The notes under the pieces: generated by a model
Seen by the model: the letters and a program-made list of their open reading frames with translations, nothing else
Told to the model about the DNA's origin: nothing
Databases searched by the model: none
Shown: in pieces, positions 8,774 through 15,426 of the stretch
Numbering within the stretch: the stretch's first letter is position 1
Layout: the number at the start of each line of letters is the position of its first letter
DNA from: Candidatus Omnitrophota bacterium
Lineage (GTDB): Bacteria > Omnitrophota > Gorgyraeia > B26-G9
Length of the DNA stretch: 21,227 nt
Assembly (NCBI GenBank): GCA_028718845.1
Contig: JAQULA010000006.1
Location: forward strand, 1-21,227
Direction: 5' to 3'
Translations under genes and position numbers: made by a program

Positions 8774-8947
8774 CTACTCGTTCTTGCGCGGTTTATTCTC
8801 CACTGCCGCGGCAATGCGCTTGAGCAGGTCGACAAGTTCGGCAATACTTTTTTTCATAAAAATCGGAAAATATACCAGATAACAAGCCAGCCCCAACCCG
8901 ACCGCGGTCCAAATAATTACCAATAATTTTACAATACCATTATCCAT
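8774..8947 (-). CDS. Small single-pass membrane protein, unknown function
   Basis: 57 residues: a hydrophobic helix at about 5-29 (VKLLVIIWTAVGLGLACYLVY) followed by a charged amphipathic tail (about 33-57) that could be a short coiled coil and ends in KPRKNE. The ATG at 8947 is chosen because GGAGG lies seven bases before it; the frame is open further to 8992. A clean ribosome-binding site and the membrane-plus-amphipathic layout support a real gene. I do not recognise the family. It stands between the tandem-PilZ gene and a terminator, so it may have its own promoter. Confidence 0.6.
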   Translation of the reverse strand: MDNGIVKLLVIIWTAVGLGLACYLVYFPIFMKKSIAELVDLLKRIAAAVENKPRKNE

Positions 8948-9070
8948 CAACATTCCTCCTTTTCGACCGGTGTTTGCCCGCGAAAGGTTCAACTTAAGGC
9001 GAAACCGCGCCGGACTCGCCGTGGGGCCATTAATTCCAGCCGCTTTTTCACGTCCCCATGCCGTTTTATA

Positions 9071-9097
9071 TATCCGCCATTAAAGCGTCGGCGGATA
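9071..9097 (-). other. Inverted repeat (8-bp arms) next to the nitroreductase terminator
   Basis: Arms TATCCGCC (9071-9078) and GGCGGATA (9090-9097) with an 11-nt loop, directly beyond the terminator hairpin. No T tract, so probably a second stabilising 3' hairpin or unrelated. Confidence 0.4.
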
Positions 9098-9102
9098 ATC
9101 AA

Positions 9103-9122
9103 AACCCGCTTTAGCGCGGGTT
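9103..9122 (-). terminator. Rho-independent terminator after the nitroreductase gene
   Basis: On the minus strand AACCCGC - GCTAAA - GCGGGTT is a perfect 7-bp GC-rich stem followed by TTTTG. It starts 4 bp after the nitroreductase stop codon at 9127, which fits transcription ending there. Confidence 0.7.
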
Positions 9123-9126
9123 CCGA

Positions 9127-9624
9127 TTAAAATTGTTCCCAATGCAACACGTCTTCTCCGGAACGGTTTTTCTTCTGTACCGCATCGGTATCCGGCCAGC
9201 CCAGAGAAATAATGCTCACCAGCTTCATTCCCGCCGGCACCCGCAGCAATTCCCCAACCGCCCCGGCATAAGGTTTTTTATCCCCGGCTATCCAGCAGCC
9301 TCCCAGTCCCTGGGCCGCCGCCGCGAGCAGGATATTCTCGGTTGCCGCGCACCCGTCTTCCAGGAAATATTTCGTGTCCCGGGAAAACACGACAATGGCC
9401 GCGGCTGCCCGGCCGATAAAAGCGCCGTTGGGCGAAACCAGTTCCGCCAATTGCTTCAATGTCTGCCGCCGGGTAATCACTACGAATTCCCATGGTTCCA
9501 CGCCCCTCGCCGTCGGAGCGCGACTGCCGGCATCCACCAGCGTTTTCAATATCCCGGCATCGATCGCGCGGTCCTGATACTCCCGGACGCTGGCTCTTTT
9601 ATTTATAACCTCAAAAAAATCCAT
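9127..9624 (-). CDS. Nitroreductase-family FMN oxidoreductase
   Basis: 165 residues, within the range of the small nitroreductases. Family signatures: KRASVREYQDRAI near residues 9-21 (FMN phosphate binding by the R-x-S-x-R pattern), SRAPTARGVEPWEFVVI near 34-50, the GCAATENILLAAAAQGLGGCW helix and turn near 91-111, and a C-terminal SIISLGWPD strand. These dimeric FMN enzymes reduce nitro compounds, quinones or flavins with NAD(P)H; the physiological substrate is unknown. Only a weak ribosome-binding site is visible at the ATG, and the gene starts 8 bp after the PQ-loop gene, so translation may depend on coupling. A terminator follows. Confidence 0.88.
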   Translation of the reverse strand: MDFFEVINKRASVREYQDRAIDAGILKTLVDAGSRAPTARGVEPWEFVVITRRQTLKQLAELVSPNGAFIGRAAAAIVVFSRDTKYFLEDGCAATENILLAAAAQGLGGCWIAGDKKPYAGAVGELLRVPAGMKLVSIISLGWPDTDAVQKKNRSGEDVLHWEQF

Positions 9625-9632
9625 GTAGAGGC

Positions 9633-9893
9633 CTACTGTTTGGTTTCACGAAACAAGAGGGTCGTAACCACAACTCCGCTAAATAAAACGATATTCGCGA
9701 TATTGAATGTTTTCCACACAATATCACTGGAAGCGATCCCGGCCGGGAACATCGCCAGCAGGCATACCCACACCCCAAGCGCCCAGGCCAGGCTGATATC
9801 CTTCGATGATTTGCGGCGGATTATTTTCATAATCAGGGGGATATTCCATAACGGCAATATAACTGCTGCTACCAGCGCTATTTTTGTCAGCAT
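9633..9893 (-). CDS. PQ-loop / SemiSWEET-like three-helix membrane protein
   Basis: 86 residues with three hydrophobic helices. The segment IPLIMKIIRRKSSKDISL after helix 1 matches the PQ-loop family consensus, in which a basic KS(S)xDIS stretch follows the first helix. The classic Pro-Gln pair is replaced by W-N just before it. The size and single triple-helix bundle fit SemiSWEET transporters, which dimerise to move small sugars, but many PQ-loop proteins of this size have no known substrate. No strong ribosome-binding site is visible. The nitroreductase gene follows at 8 bp. Confidence 0.75.
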   Translation of the reverse strand: MLTKIALVAAVILPLWNIPLIMKIIRRKSSKDISLAWALGVWVCLLAMFPAGIASSDIVWKTFNIANIVLFSGVVVTTLLFRETKQ

Positions 9894-9984
9894 ATGCTGT
9901 TGTTCCCTTTATTCGGACCCCGAATAGTTCTAAGTGTTATCAATATAAAGGCAGGGGAAAACAAGGATACGGATAGCAGACCGA

Positions 9985-10662
9985 TTAATCAACGATGCCG
10001 AGCGATTTCCTTATGTAACTGCTGATTTTATCCCGGGCATCGGTTCCGATTTCGATAAATTCAACCCCGGTCTCGAACATGTTTTTATCTTCCTGCCGGG
10101 ACCAGGCCACCACGGTACACTTGGCAAAAACATTTCCCCATGGCTCGGGAAGATTAAATAACACCTGTAGACGAGTACCCTTTTCCAGCTTCTCCTTCAT
10201 ATACAATTTGAGCCCGGATGAGCTCACATCAAGGCTTTCGCAAGAACGGTCGACCGATGGTTCGGATTCAAGCCGGTAGGTCACCACCGTCCGCAGTTGA
10301 AACCGGACATACGCGCGGCGGTCTTCGATCATGCCGGTATTGTCTTTGATGAATGCGCTGAGAGTCTCCTGTACCGCGGATTCAATCTTCGTAAACTCAA
10401 CGCCGGTGTCAAATTGCTGCATGGTAATACGGCGCTGCCAGGTTACCCGGCCTTGGGCCTTAATCGTGGCGTTAATACCGGGTATCTGCAAAGTAAGTTC
10501 CAACGCAGCGTCTTTTTTCAGTTCCCGGGCATTCACCATCCGGATCCCGGAAATACTCAGATCCTGGACCGCCCCCTGTTCGGGTTTAACCCCGGAGCCC
10601 TGGACAAAGTAAGTCACTTCGCCATTGGTCATTAAACGCACAAATTTTCTTCGTTGATCCAT
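9985..10662 (-). CDS. Tandem PilZ-domain protein, paralogue of the gene at 7998-8687
   Basis: 225 residues with two PilZ domains. Domain 1: R5-x3-R9 (RKFVR) and D34-x-S-x2-G39 (DLSISG). Domain 2: R116-x3-R120 (RAYVR) and D145-x-S-x2-G150 (DVSSSG). The motif positions are the same as in the other tandem-PilZ protein, so the two arose by duplication, but the proteins have diverged well. The ATG at 10662 is preferred; a GTG two codons upstream (10668) is possible. The nearby GGGTGA is a weak ribosome-binding site. The function is c-di-GMP sensing with an unknown output. A 45-bp gap separates it from the sigma-factor gene, which could be co-transcribed. Confidence 0.87.
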   Translation of the reverse strand: MDQRRKFVRLMTNGEVTYFVQGSGVKPEQGAVQDLSISGIRMVNARELKKDAALELTLQIPGINATIKAQGRVTWQRRITMQQFDTGVEFTKIESAVQETLSAFIKDNTGMIEDRRAYVRFQLRTVVTYRLESEPSVDRSCESLDVSSSGLKLYMKEKLEKGTRLQVLFNLPEPWGNVFAKCTVVAWSRQEDKNMFETGVEFIEIGTDARDKISSYIRKSLGIVD

Positions 10663-10713
10663 AATCACCCGTCTTTTTTATTGCTTTTACTATATAACAA
10701 GATCCGTTCAGCT

Positions 10714-11544
10714 TCAAGTATTAAATATTTTTTCCGTTTCCGTGTCTTTGCCGGCGCGAACGCACCGTACAAAGGTTTTTATTTTTTCGCGCAAATCAAC
10801 CGGGATATCGTTACACTGCAAGGCCTTCGTGATTTTGATCGCCTTCAGATACGCGGCAAGAAAAACCCGGCAGGGAGAACATTCTTTGACGTGCCGGTCG
10901 AACTCGTTCTTTTTCCCGGACGCGAGCATCCCCTCGGCGTAATCGTACAGAAACCGGGTAATAACCGGACAGAGCTTATCTTCCGGCACCGTAGCGTTCT
11001 GCGGCGGTTCACGGTCTTTACGGTAGGCATCCATCTCGTTTTTGATATAAAGATGCGCGCGATGCAGCCGGGTTTTCAGGGAATTCAGCTTTAACCCCAG
11101 GATATCGGCCGTAGTCTTTAAAGACTCGCCTTCGATACGCTGCAGTAACAGCGGCATGCGGTATTGTATCGGTAACCGCCGGATCACTTTTTCCAGCCGG
11201 CGCATCATTTCCGCGTCAAGCAATTCCTGATCCGGAATCTTCGGCCAATTAATGACAAGCCCGGAGGGAACAACATCGGCATAATAATCCATCGAATCGG
11301 TCAGGGTAAGAGTCCGGCGCTTCTTACGCACTACCATCAAAGCTTCATTATAAGCGATCTTATAGATCCAGGTCGACAGCTTGGAACGATTCTCAAACTG
11401 CCCGATTTTCCGGAGTATTTTTATAAAGGTATTTTGAACAATATCTTCCGCGTCTTTTTCATTATGGGTAATACTCAAAGCCAGGCGGTAAATTTTATTG
11501 TGATACTCTTTGAAAATTTGTTCAAAATCATAGGGAGTAGCCAT
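10714..11544 (-). CDS. ECF-type sigma-70 factor fused to a zinc-finger (ZAS-like) anti-sigma domain
   Basis: 276 residues, well above the roughly 180-200 of a plain ECF sigma factor. Region 2 covers about residues 8-78, with the -10 recognition helix around ENRSKLSTWIYKIAYNEAL. Region 4 covers about 115-170 with the helix-turn-helix SLKTTADILGLKLNSLKTRLHRA. After a linker, residues 190-240 contain H218-x3-C222-x2-C225 (HVKECSPC), the zinc-binding motif of zf-HC2 anti-sigma factors. The protein therefore carries a possible self-inhibitory, redox- or zinc-sensitive domain in cis. A GAGG site lies four bases before the ATG. It is the third gene of an operon after peptide deformylase and a PNPOx-fold protein. 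The regulon is unknown. Confidence 0.87.
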   Translation of the reverse strand: MATPYDFEQIFKEYHNKIYRLALSITHNEKDAEDIVQNTFIKILRKIGQFENRSKLSTWIYKIAYNEALMVVRKKRRTLTLTDSMDYYADVVPSGLVINWPKIPDQELLDAEMMRRLEKVIRRLPIQYRMPLLLQRIEGESLKTTADILGLKLNSLKTRLHRAHLYIKNEMDAYRKDREPPQNATVPEDKLCPVITRFLYDYAEGMLASGKKNEFDRHVKECSPCRVFLAAYLKAIKITKALQCNDIPVDLREKIKTFVRCVRAGKDTETEKIFNT

Positions 11545-11572
11545 AAAACCTCATTCCGGGACCTCGGCCCAT

Positions 11573-11965
11573 TCACTCTCCACCGCTGCCGACCAAAGGC
11601 CGCACCGCGCAGATCCGGAACACCACCAAAAAGCGCTGTTCGGTATCGCACGCCGTCGTCTCCGGCCAACAATGCTCACTGCGGCGCATTATATCGATCA
11701 GGGCTTTATCGGTCGATTCCTCGATTTTGGACAAAGACAGACGTTTCCCCTGATACCCGTCTCCGTTCTCCTTGAATAAATACACGGCATTCGGATTTTC
11801 GCGTACATTTTTATGGCTCAATTTATCGGCCATGATAAACGCCACAGTTTGCTCGTCAAGGAAATGCGGCCGCGCATACACCGCGGCATCGACAATGCCA
11901 TGTTTATCGGCGGTTGCCAAAATCCCCATACCCGCTACGGAAATAAAATAATCGCTCAGGTTCAT
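11573..11965 (-). CDS. Pyridoxamine 5'-phosphate oxidase-fold flavoprotein
   Basis: 130 residues with the split-barrel PNPOx pattern: GILATADKHGIVDAAVYARPHFL (strands 1 to 3, described here as a pattern) followed by VAFIMADKLSHKNVRENPNAVYLF, in which the hydrophobic strand, the K-x3-N turn and the NPNA segment are typical. Such proteins bind FMN or F420 or haem. The role of this one is unknown, since true pyridoxal-phosphate synthesis enzymes are longer. Its ATG overlaps the stop of the peptide deformylase gene (ATGA), so the two are translationally coupled. The sigma-factor gene follows at 28 bp. Confidence 0.78.
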   Translation of the reverse strand: MNLSDYFISVAGMGILATADKHGIVDAAVYARPHFLDEQTVAFIMADKLSHKNVRENPNAVYLFKENGDGYQGKRLSLSKIEESTDKALIDIMRRSEHCWPETTACDTEQRFLVVFRICAVRPLVGSGGE

Positions 11966-12471
11966 GCCTTACCCCCTTTTTGCTGATGGGCAATGATCAG
12001 AATACCATTCAGGTGGTCGATTTCCTGCTGGACCGCCCGCGCGGCCAATCCTTCAAAACGCTCATAAATCTGATCGCCGGCAGGAGTAACCGCGCGAAGT
12101 TTGACTACCCGCGCCCGTTGGATCGGGATATAGGTATTCGGCACGCTCAAACAGCCTTCCTCTTCATGTACCGATCCTTTAGCGGTTATAATTTTCGGAT
12201 TGATGAACGGAATAATCTCACCCGGGAAAGCCGCACAAAACGAATCCTTTACCAGGTCGTGCAGGATATAATGCTTTTTCAGGACAAAAACCCGTTTAAG
12301 ATACCCGATCTGCGGCGCCGCCAGCCCCACGCCGTTGGGGGTCGCCAGCAAGGTATCCTCGAGATCGCATACGATCTCCGCCAACTGCGCATCATTTAAG
12401 GCAACCGCGGACGATACCGCAGTAAGAATCGGCGCGGCGTCCGGATAAGCCAGAATCGGCCGTATTGCCAT
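11962..12471 (-). CDS. def: Peptide deformylase family protein with altered metal-binding motif
   Basis: 169 residues, normal length for bacterial peptide deformylase, which removes the formyl group from the N-terminal Met of new proteins. Motif 1 is GVGLAAPQ (47-54) and motif 2 is EGCLS (105-109) with the metal ligand C107. Motif 3 should read HExDH but reads Q149-E150-I-D-H153: the catalytic Glu and second His are kept while the first His ligand is Gln. Either this is an active variant with changed metal binding or a deformylase-like protein with another role. The ATG at 12471 is preferred over a TTG at 12477 because AGAGGGG lies eight bases before it. First gene of an operon behind a strong promoter. 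Confidence 0.88.
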   Translation of the reverse strand: MAIRPILAYPDAAPILTAVSSAVALNDAQLAEIVCDLEDTLLATPNGVGLAAPQIGYLKRVFVLKKHYILHDLVKDSFCAAFPGEIIPFINPKIITAKGSVHEEEGCLSVPNTYIPIQRARVVKLRAVTPAGDQIYERFEGLAARAVQQEIDHLNGILIIAHQQKGGKA

Positions 12472-12504
12472 AATCAAAACCCCTCTTTCTTATATTATAA
12501 TCAT

Positions 12505-12533
12505 ATTATAACAGTAACCCCGGCTTTTCTCAA
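12505..12533 (-). promoter_or_regulatory. Sigma-70-type promoter for the def - PNPOx - sigma operon
   Basis: On the minus strand a -35 box TTGAGA (12528-12533) is followed after exactly 17 bp by a perfect -10 box TATAAT (12505-12510). The start codon at 12471 lies about 34 bp downstream. A second TATAAT-like stretch occurs near 12495 but lacks a good -35 box. Confidence 0.72.
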
Positions 12534-12649
12534 TGGAATTAGATTCCCGGAGACCGGCTTTCATTTTCACTATCCATGCAACTTTTTGCCGCCATAAACA
12601 TCTAAAATACGGTTAAATGAGAGAAAAGAACTTCTTGAAGGTTACCCCT

Positions 12650-12684
12650 CCTTTTGTTCGCACCCCCACCCCGCGGACAAAAGG
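12650..12684 (-). other. 12-bp hairpin upstream of the def operon promoter
   Basis: Arms CCTTTTGTTCGC (12650-12661) and GCGGACAAAAGG (12673-12684) pair over 12 bp with one G-T wobble around a C-rich 11-nt loop. It lies just beyond the terminator of the gene at 12747-13160 and may add to it. Confidence 0.5.
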
Positions 12685-12686
12685 AA

Positions 12687-12722
12687 ACAAGCGGCCGAAG
12701 TAATTCTATTTCGGCCGCTTGT
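12687..12722 (-). terminator. Rho-independent terminator after the small exported-protein gene
   Basis: Perfect 13-bp arms ACAAGCGGCCGAA (12687-12699) and its complement at 12710-12722, with a 10-nt loop. On the minus strand it is followed by TTCCTTTT. It starts 25 bp after the stop codon at 12747. Confidence 0.72.
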
Positions 12723-12746
12723 GTCAACAAAAATAATCCGGCTTTC

Positions 12747-13160
12747 TTACTGCAACCACAATCCGGTAACGCGATAACGGTTCTTTTTTTCGGAAAGCAC
12801 CAGCTTAATCAGAACATTATCGGAGGTCTTATCGAACGTTCCCTTCCAAAGCACAACCACCACATCGCCTTTACGCAGCGTGCCCATATATTCCCGGGAG
12901 ACATATCCGCCCAACACCCGCTGCATATAGCGGCTTACTTTAAAAAATTGCGTCCGGGCTCCGACAACTTTCAACGCCGGATCAAAATCACGGGAATAGC
13001 GGAGATACTCGTCTAATCTAAACCCATCCAGGATATTGTCCAGAATAGGATCGGCAATCGCTTTTATTTCTTGTGACGTTTTCACTTTGTTCGCGGCATA
13101 TCCCGGCACAACCAGAGAACATACCAGCACCACCACAAGAAACGCTTTAACATAGCGCAT
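12747..13160 (-). CDS. Small exported protein, unknown function
   Basis: 137 residues. Residues 1-22 (MRYVKAFLVVVL then a small-residue region ending in PGYA) form a clear signal peptide. The mature part is a compact alpha/beta domain with IADPILDNILDGF near 34-46, RYSRDFDP near 54-61, and three C-terminal strands (GDVVVVLWKGTF, NVLIKLVLSEK, YRVTGLWLQ). The layout resembles NTF2-like DUF3887/DUF4019-type domains, but this is a resemblance only. The ATG at 13160 has a GGGAGG site five to six bases before it; the frame is open to 13181. A terminator follows, and the CorA gene upstream ends 94 bp away. Confidence 0.65.
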   Translation of the reverse strand: MRYVKAFLVVVLVCSLVVPGYAANKVKTSQEIKAIADPILDNILDGFRLDEYLRYSRDFDPALKVVGARTQFFKVSRYMQRVLGGYVSREYMGTLRKGDVVVVLWKGTFDKTSDNVLIKLVLSEKKNRYRVTGLWLQ

Positions 13161-13254
13161 GAACGCCTCCCTTCTTACCATTGCTTACTTTAAAGGTATT
13201 GTACATCATTTTATTTGATTTTAAAAGCAGAAAAACAGTACCGGGCAACAATCG

Positions 13255-14319
13255 TTACAGCCACTTTCTTTTTTTAAAATAGAAAAAAAGCCCTCCGCCG
13301 ACAAAAACCATGGCGGCCAAAACGGCGTAATACCCCCAGCGCCACTCCAATTCCGGCATATATTTGAAATTCATTCCATACACCCCGGCCATAAACGTCA
13401 ACGGAATAAAAATCGAAGCAAACGTAGTCAATACTTTCATGATTTCATTCATCTTATTGCTGATACTGGAAAGGTAGAGGTCGAGCATCCCGGAGACCAT
13501 GTCGCGAAATGTTTCAATTGTATCAATAACCTGAATCGTATGCGCGTACACGTCGCGCAGGTAGGTACGCGTTGTTTTTTTGATAATGCCCGACTCGCAA
13601 CGCTCCAACCCGCTGATCACTTCCCGCAGCGGCCATACCGACTTGCGTAAAAATATGAGCTCCCGTTTCAAGTGATAGATTTTCTGCATTATCGCGGGGC
13701 CCGGATTAACGATAAGCTGCTCTTCAATCGTTTCGATATGTTCTCCGAACTTTTCCAAAATAAGAAAATAATGATCAACAATGGCGTCGACTAGGGCATA
13801 CCCGAGATAATCCGCTCCGAGCTTACGCAACCGGCCTTTACCCGTACGAATACGCTCCCGCAGGGAATCGAAAACATCTCCATCCTGCTCCCCCTGAAAC
13901 GACATTACAAAATTCTTGCCGATAATAATACTAACCTGTTCTTCCCGGATCTCCGATTGGGCTTCATCATAGCCAAGCATTTTCAAAACCAGAAAAAGGT
14001 AATCTTCAAAATCCTCGAACTTGGGCCGCTGCCCAGCTCCGGCGATACCTTCCATCACCAGCGGGTGCACGTTAAAATACTGGCCGAGTTTTTCGATAGC
14101 TTCCGTCCGGCCTCCTCCATCGACGTTGATCCAGGTTACCGTTGCCGTATTTTTGAACGGAAAGCACTCTTCCACAGAAGCCACGGTCTTTTCCCTTACG
14201 GTTGCCTCATCATAATCAATAACCGTAATTTTTCCCGGAGCATTTATGTTTTCCGCCGCCATATTCGCGGGAGAAGAAAATTTTACCGTTTTCGATAATT
14301 TCCGGGTAAACCTGGGCAT
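13255..14319 (-). CDS. corA: CorA-type magnesium/cobalt channel
   Basis: 354 residues, the expected length. The signature G315-M316-N317 (YGMNF) lies at the end of the first of two C-terminal membrane helices, and the MPEL loop follows at 321-324. The large N-terminal cytoplasmic domain ends in a long helix (about 200-300) forming the pentameric funnel. CorA carries Mg2+, and often Co2+ or Ni2+, down the membrane potential. The ATG at 14319 is preferred because AAGGAG lies before it, although the frame extends to 14394 into the end of the DUF190 gene. It is the last gene of the crcB - DUF190 - corA cluster. Confidence 0.93.
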   Translation of the reverse strand: MPRFTRKLSKTVKFSSPANMAAENINAPGKITVIDYDEATVREKTVASVEECFPFKNTATVTWINVDGGGRTEAIEKLGQYFNVHPLVMEGIAGAGQRPKFEDFEDYLFLVLKMLGYDEAQSEIREEQVSIIIGKNFVMSFQGEQDGDVFDSLRERIRTGKGRLRKLGADYLGYALVDAIVDHYFLILEKFGEHIETIEEQLIVNPGPAIMQKIYHLKRELIFLRKSVWPLREVISGLERCESGIIKKTTRTYLRDVYAHTIQVIDTIETFRDMVSGMLDLYLSSISNKMNEIMKVLTTFASIFIPLTFMAGVYGMNFKYMPELEWRWGYYAVLAAMVFVGGGLFFYFKKRKWL

Positions 14320-14371
14320 AGCGCATCTCCTTGCGTTACGTAAAATGGACCGACAACACTCCGCGGCAAAT

Positions 14372-14716
14372 TTACCCCTCCGCTCCGGCAGCACGATACA
14401 TAATTACCTGGGCTTTTTCCAAAGTAATCAATCCCTCCCGCACCATTTCATCCAAAGCGGGAATAAATTGCATGATCTTTTCCTCGCTATCCACAATTTC
14501 AATAATAATCGGTAAGTCTTCAGAAAGACGCAGTAATTTACTGGTATGCATATGGCTCTTACAGCCGAACCCGCTGAACCCTTTTATGGCCGTCGCTCCG
14601 GCCAGGCCTTTTTGCCGGGCCAGCAAAATGATCTGCTCATGCAGCGGCTTTCCCTGCCATTTATCCGCCTCGCCGATAAATATCCGCAATAATTTTCCTT
14701 CCACCGGGATCTTCAT
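14372..14716 (-). CDS. DUF190 domain-containing protein, linked to CrcB
   Basis: 114 residues matching the compact DUF190 fold: KLLRIFIGEADKWQGKPLHE at residues 8-27, then GLAGATAIKGFSGFG near 38-52, and the IIIEIVDSEEKI strand and helix. DUF190 is a PII-like (ferredoxin-like) cytoplasmic domain commonly encoded beside crcB; a regulatory or fluoride-related role is suspected but not shown. GGAAAGGAT precedes the ATG at 14716. It lies 16 bp after crcB and 52 bp before corA, so the three genes probably form an operon. Confidence 0.88.
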   Translation of the reverse strand: MKIPVEGKLLRIFIGEADKWQGKPLHEQIILLARQKGLAGATAIKGFSGFGCKSHMHTSKLLRLSEDLPIIIEIVDSEEKIMQFIPALDEMVREGLITLEKAQVIMYRAAGAEG

Positions 14717-14732
14717 GATTATCCTTTCCGCG

Positions 14733-15107
14733 TTAGACCATTTCACCCAAAAGCATGCCCAGCCAGAATACAACCAGACCGGCAAGCACGCTTAAAAAAA
14801 TGTTCATAAAAGCCGGCACCATTTCCCCGTCGCGGAGCAGATTCACCGTTTCCATGATCAGCGTGGAAAAGGTGGTAAATGCTCCGCAAAAACCGATCAT
14901 CAGCAAGGTCCGGCTGTCGACACCGAGCAGAAATTTCTTCTCGGCGATACTCGCCAGGAATCCGAGCAGGAAACACCCGCTGGTATTGACGGCAAGCGTT
15001 CCGTAGGGAAACTGCGTACCGCAGAGCGTGTAAACAAACCCGGCCAGAAAATAGCGGGCCAGAGTGCCGGCGATCCCGCCGACGGCTAATAGGATAATTT
15101 TATTCAT
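14733..15107 (-). CDS. crcB: CrcB/Fluc fluoride-specific ion channel
   Basis: 124 residues with four membrane helices, a standard Fluc length. Visible signatures: GGIAGTLARYF (10-20), YGTLAVNTSGCFLLG (35-49) with the pore Asn at N41, and GFCGAFTTFSTL (72-83). Fluc channels assemble as antiparallel dimers and export fluoride. The two Phe box residues expected as F-x2-F in the TTFSTF motif are here F80 and L83, so the second is changed. A GGAG site lies five bases before the ATG at 15107, which is favoured over the longer frame starting at 15131. Followed by DUF190 and corA. Confidence 0.9.
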   Translation of the reverse strand: MNKIILLAVGGIAGTLARYFLAGFVYTLCGTQFPYGTLAVNTSGCFLLGFLASIAEKKFLLGVDSRTLLMIGFCGAFTTFSTLIMETVNLLRDGEMVPAFMNIFLSVLAGLVVFWLGMLLGEMV

Positions 15108-15136
15108 GGATACTCCAGGATAAAATGTCAACGTTT

Positions 15137-15229
15137 ATCGGTTTCGATGCCCGTATCGTCAGCCGGTTGCGTCAATCGTCTTTAAACCGTTTACCGCTGC
15201 CTTTAAAACCGATACGGGCTGCGCAACCG
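15137..15229 (-). promoter_or_regulatory. Structured leader upstream of crcB with overlapping inverted repeats
   Basis: Three perfect pairings overlap here. Arm A GCCCGTATCG (15149-15158) pairs with 15210-15219; arm B CGGTTGCG (15164-15171) pairs with 15222-15229. The order A-B-A'-B' is that of an H-type pseudoknot with 10-bp and 8-bp stems. A third pairing, ATCGGTTT (15137-15144) with AAACCGAT (15206-15213), competes with A'. The canonical fluoride riboswitch consensus is not recognisable. Could be a crcB leader RNA or a DNA repeat cluster. Confidence 0.4.
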
Positions 15230-15268
15230 CTCACCTTTTCAGCCTGTTAGAAACGACCATAGGTATGA

Positions 15269-15294
15269 TACTAGGAATTTTATTACTGTGCAAG
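15269..15294. repeat. 26-bp direct repeat, left copy
   Basis: TACTAGGAATTTTATTACTG followed by TGCAAG recurs exactly at 16481-16506, on the other side of the first RAYT element. Both copies are followed by an array of CACGAAT or CACAAAT words, so the repeated unit is longer than 26 bp but degenerate. Confidence 0.8.
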
Positions 15295-15300
15295 TTATTA

Positions 15301-15329
15301 CACGAATGGACACGAATAACACACGAATC
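15301..15329. repeat. CACGAAT short-word array, left copy
   Basis: CACGAAT occurs at 15301, 15311 and 15323, spaced about 10-12 bp, directly after the 26-bp repeat. A matching array (CACGAAT/CACAAAT at 16523, 16533, 16544 and 16554) follows the right copy. Confidence 0.6.
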
Positions 15330-15350
15330 AGCGCGGATATAGCCCGGCAG

Positions 15351-15391
15351 AAAGAAGACCATCGCAAAAAAATTCCACGGGGGCGGGTTTT
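15351..15391. repeat. 39-bp dispersed repeat, copy 1
   Basis: AAAGAAGAC then CATCGCAAAAAAATTC and ACGGGGGCGG matches 16947-16985 with two mismatches over about 38 nt. Confidence 0.7.
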
Positions 15392-15400
15392 CTTTGCATA

Positions 15401-15426
15401 CTTTCTTTTATCCGCATAAAAGAAAG
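15401..15426. repeat. Perfect 11-bp hairpin beside the RAYT element
   Basis: CTTTCTTTTAT (15401-15411), loop CCGC, and ATAAAAGAAAG (15416-15426). It directly abuts a 15-bp tandem duplication and then the left terminal inverted repeat. Confidence 0.7.

Noticed and set aside
15108..15240. Canonical fluoride riboswitch upstream of crcB
   Set aside because: The expected conserved segments (a GGnGAUGG-type 5' stem and a CUGAUG-type 3' segment) are not found in order; a GGCTGACGA stretch is only a partial resemblance. A covariance search would settle it.
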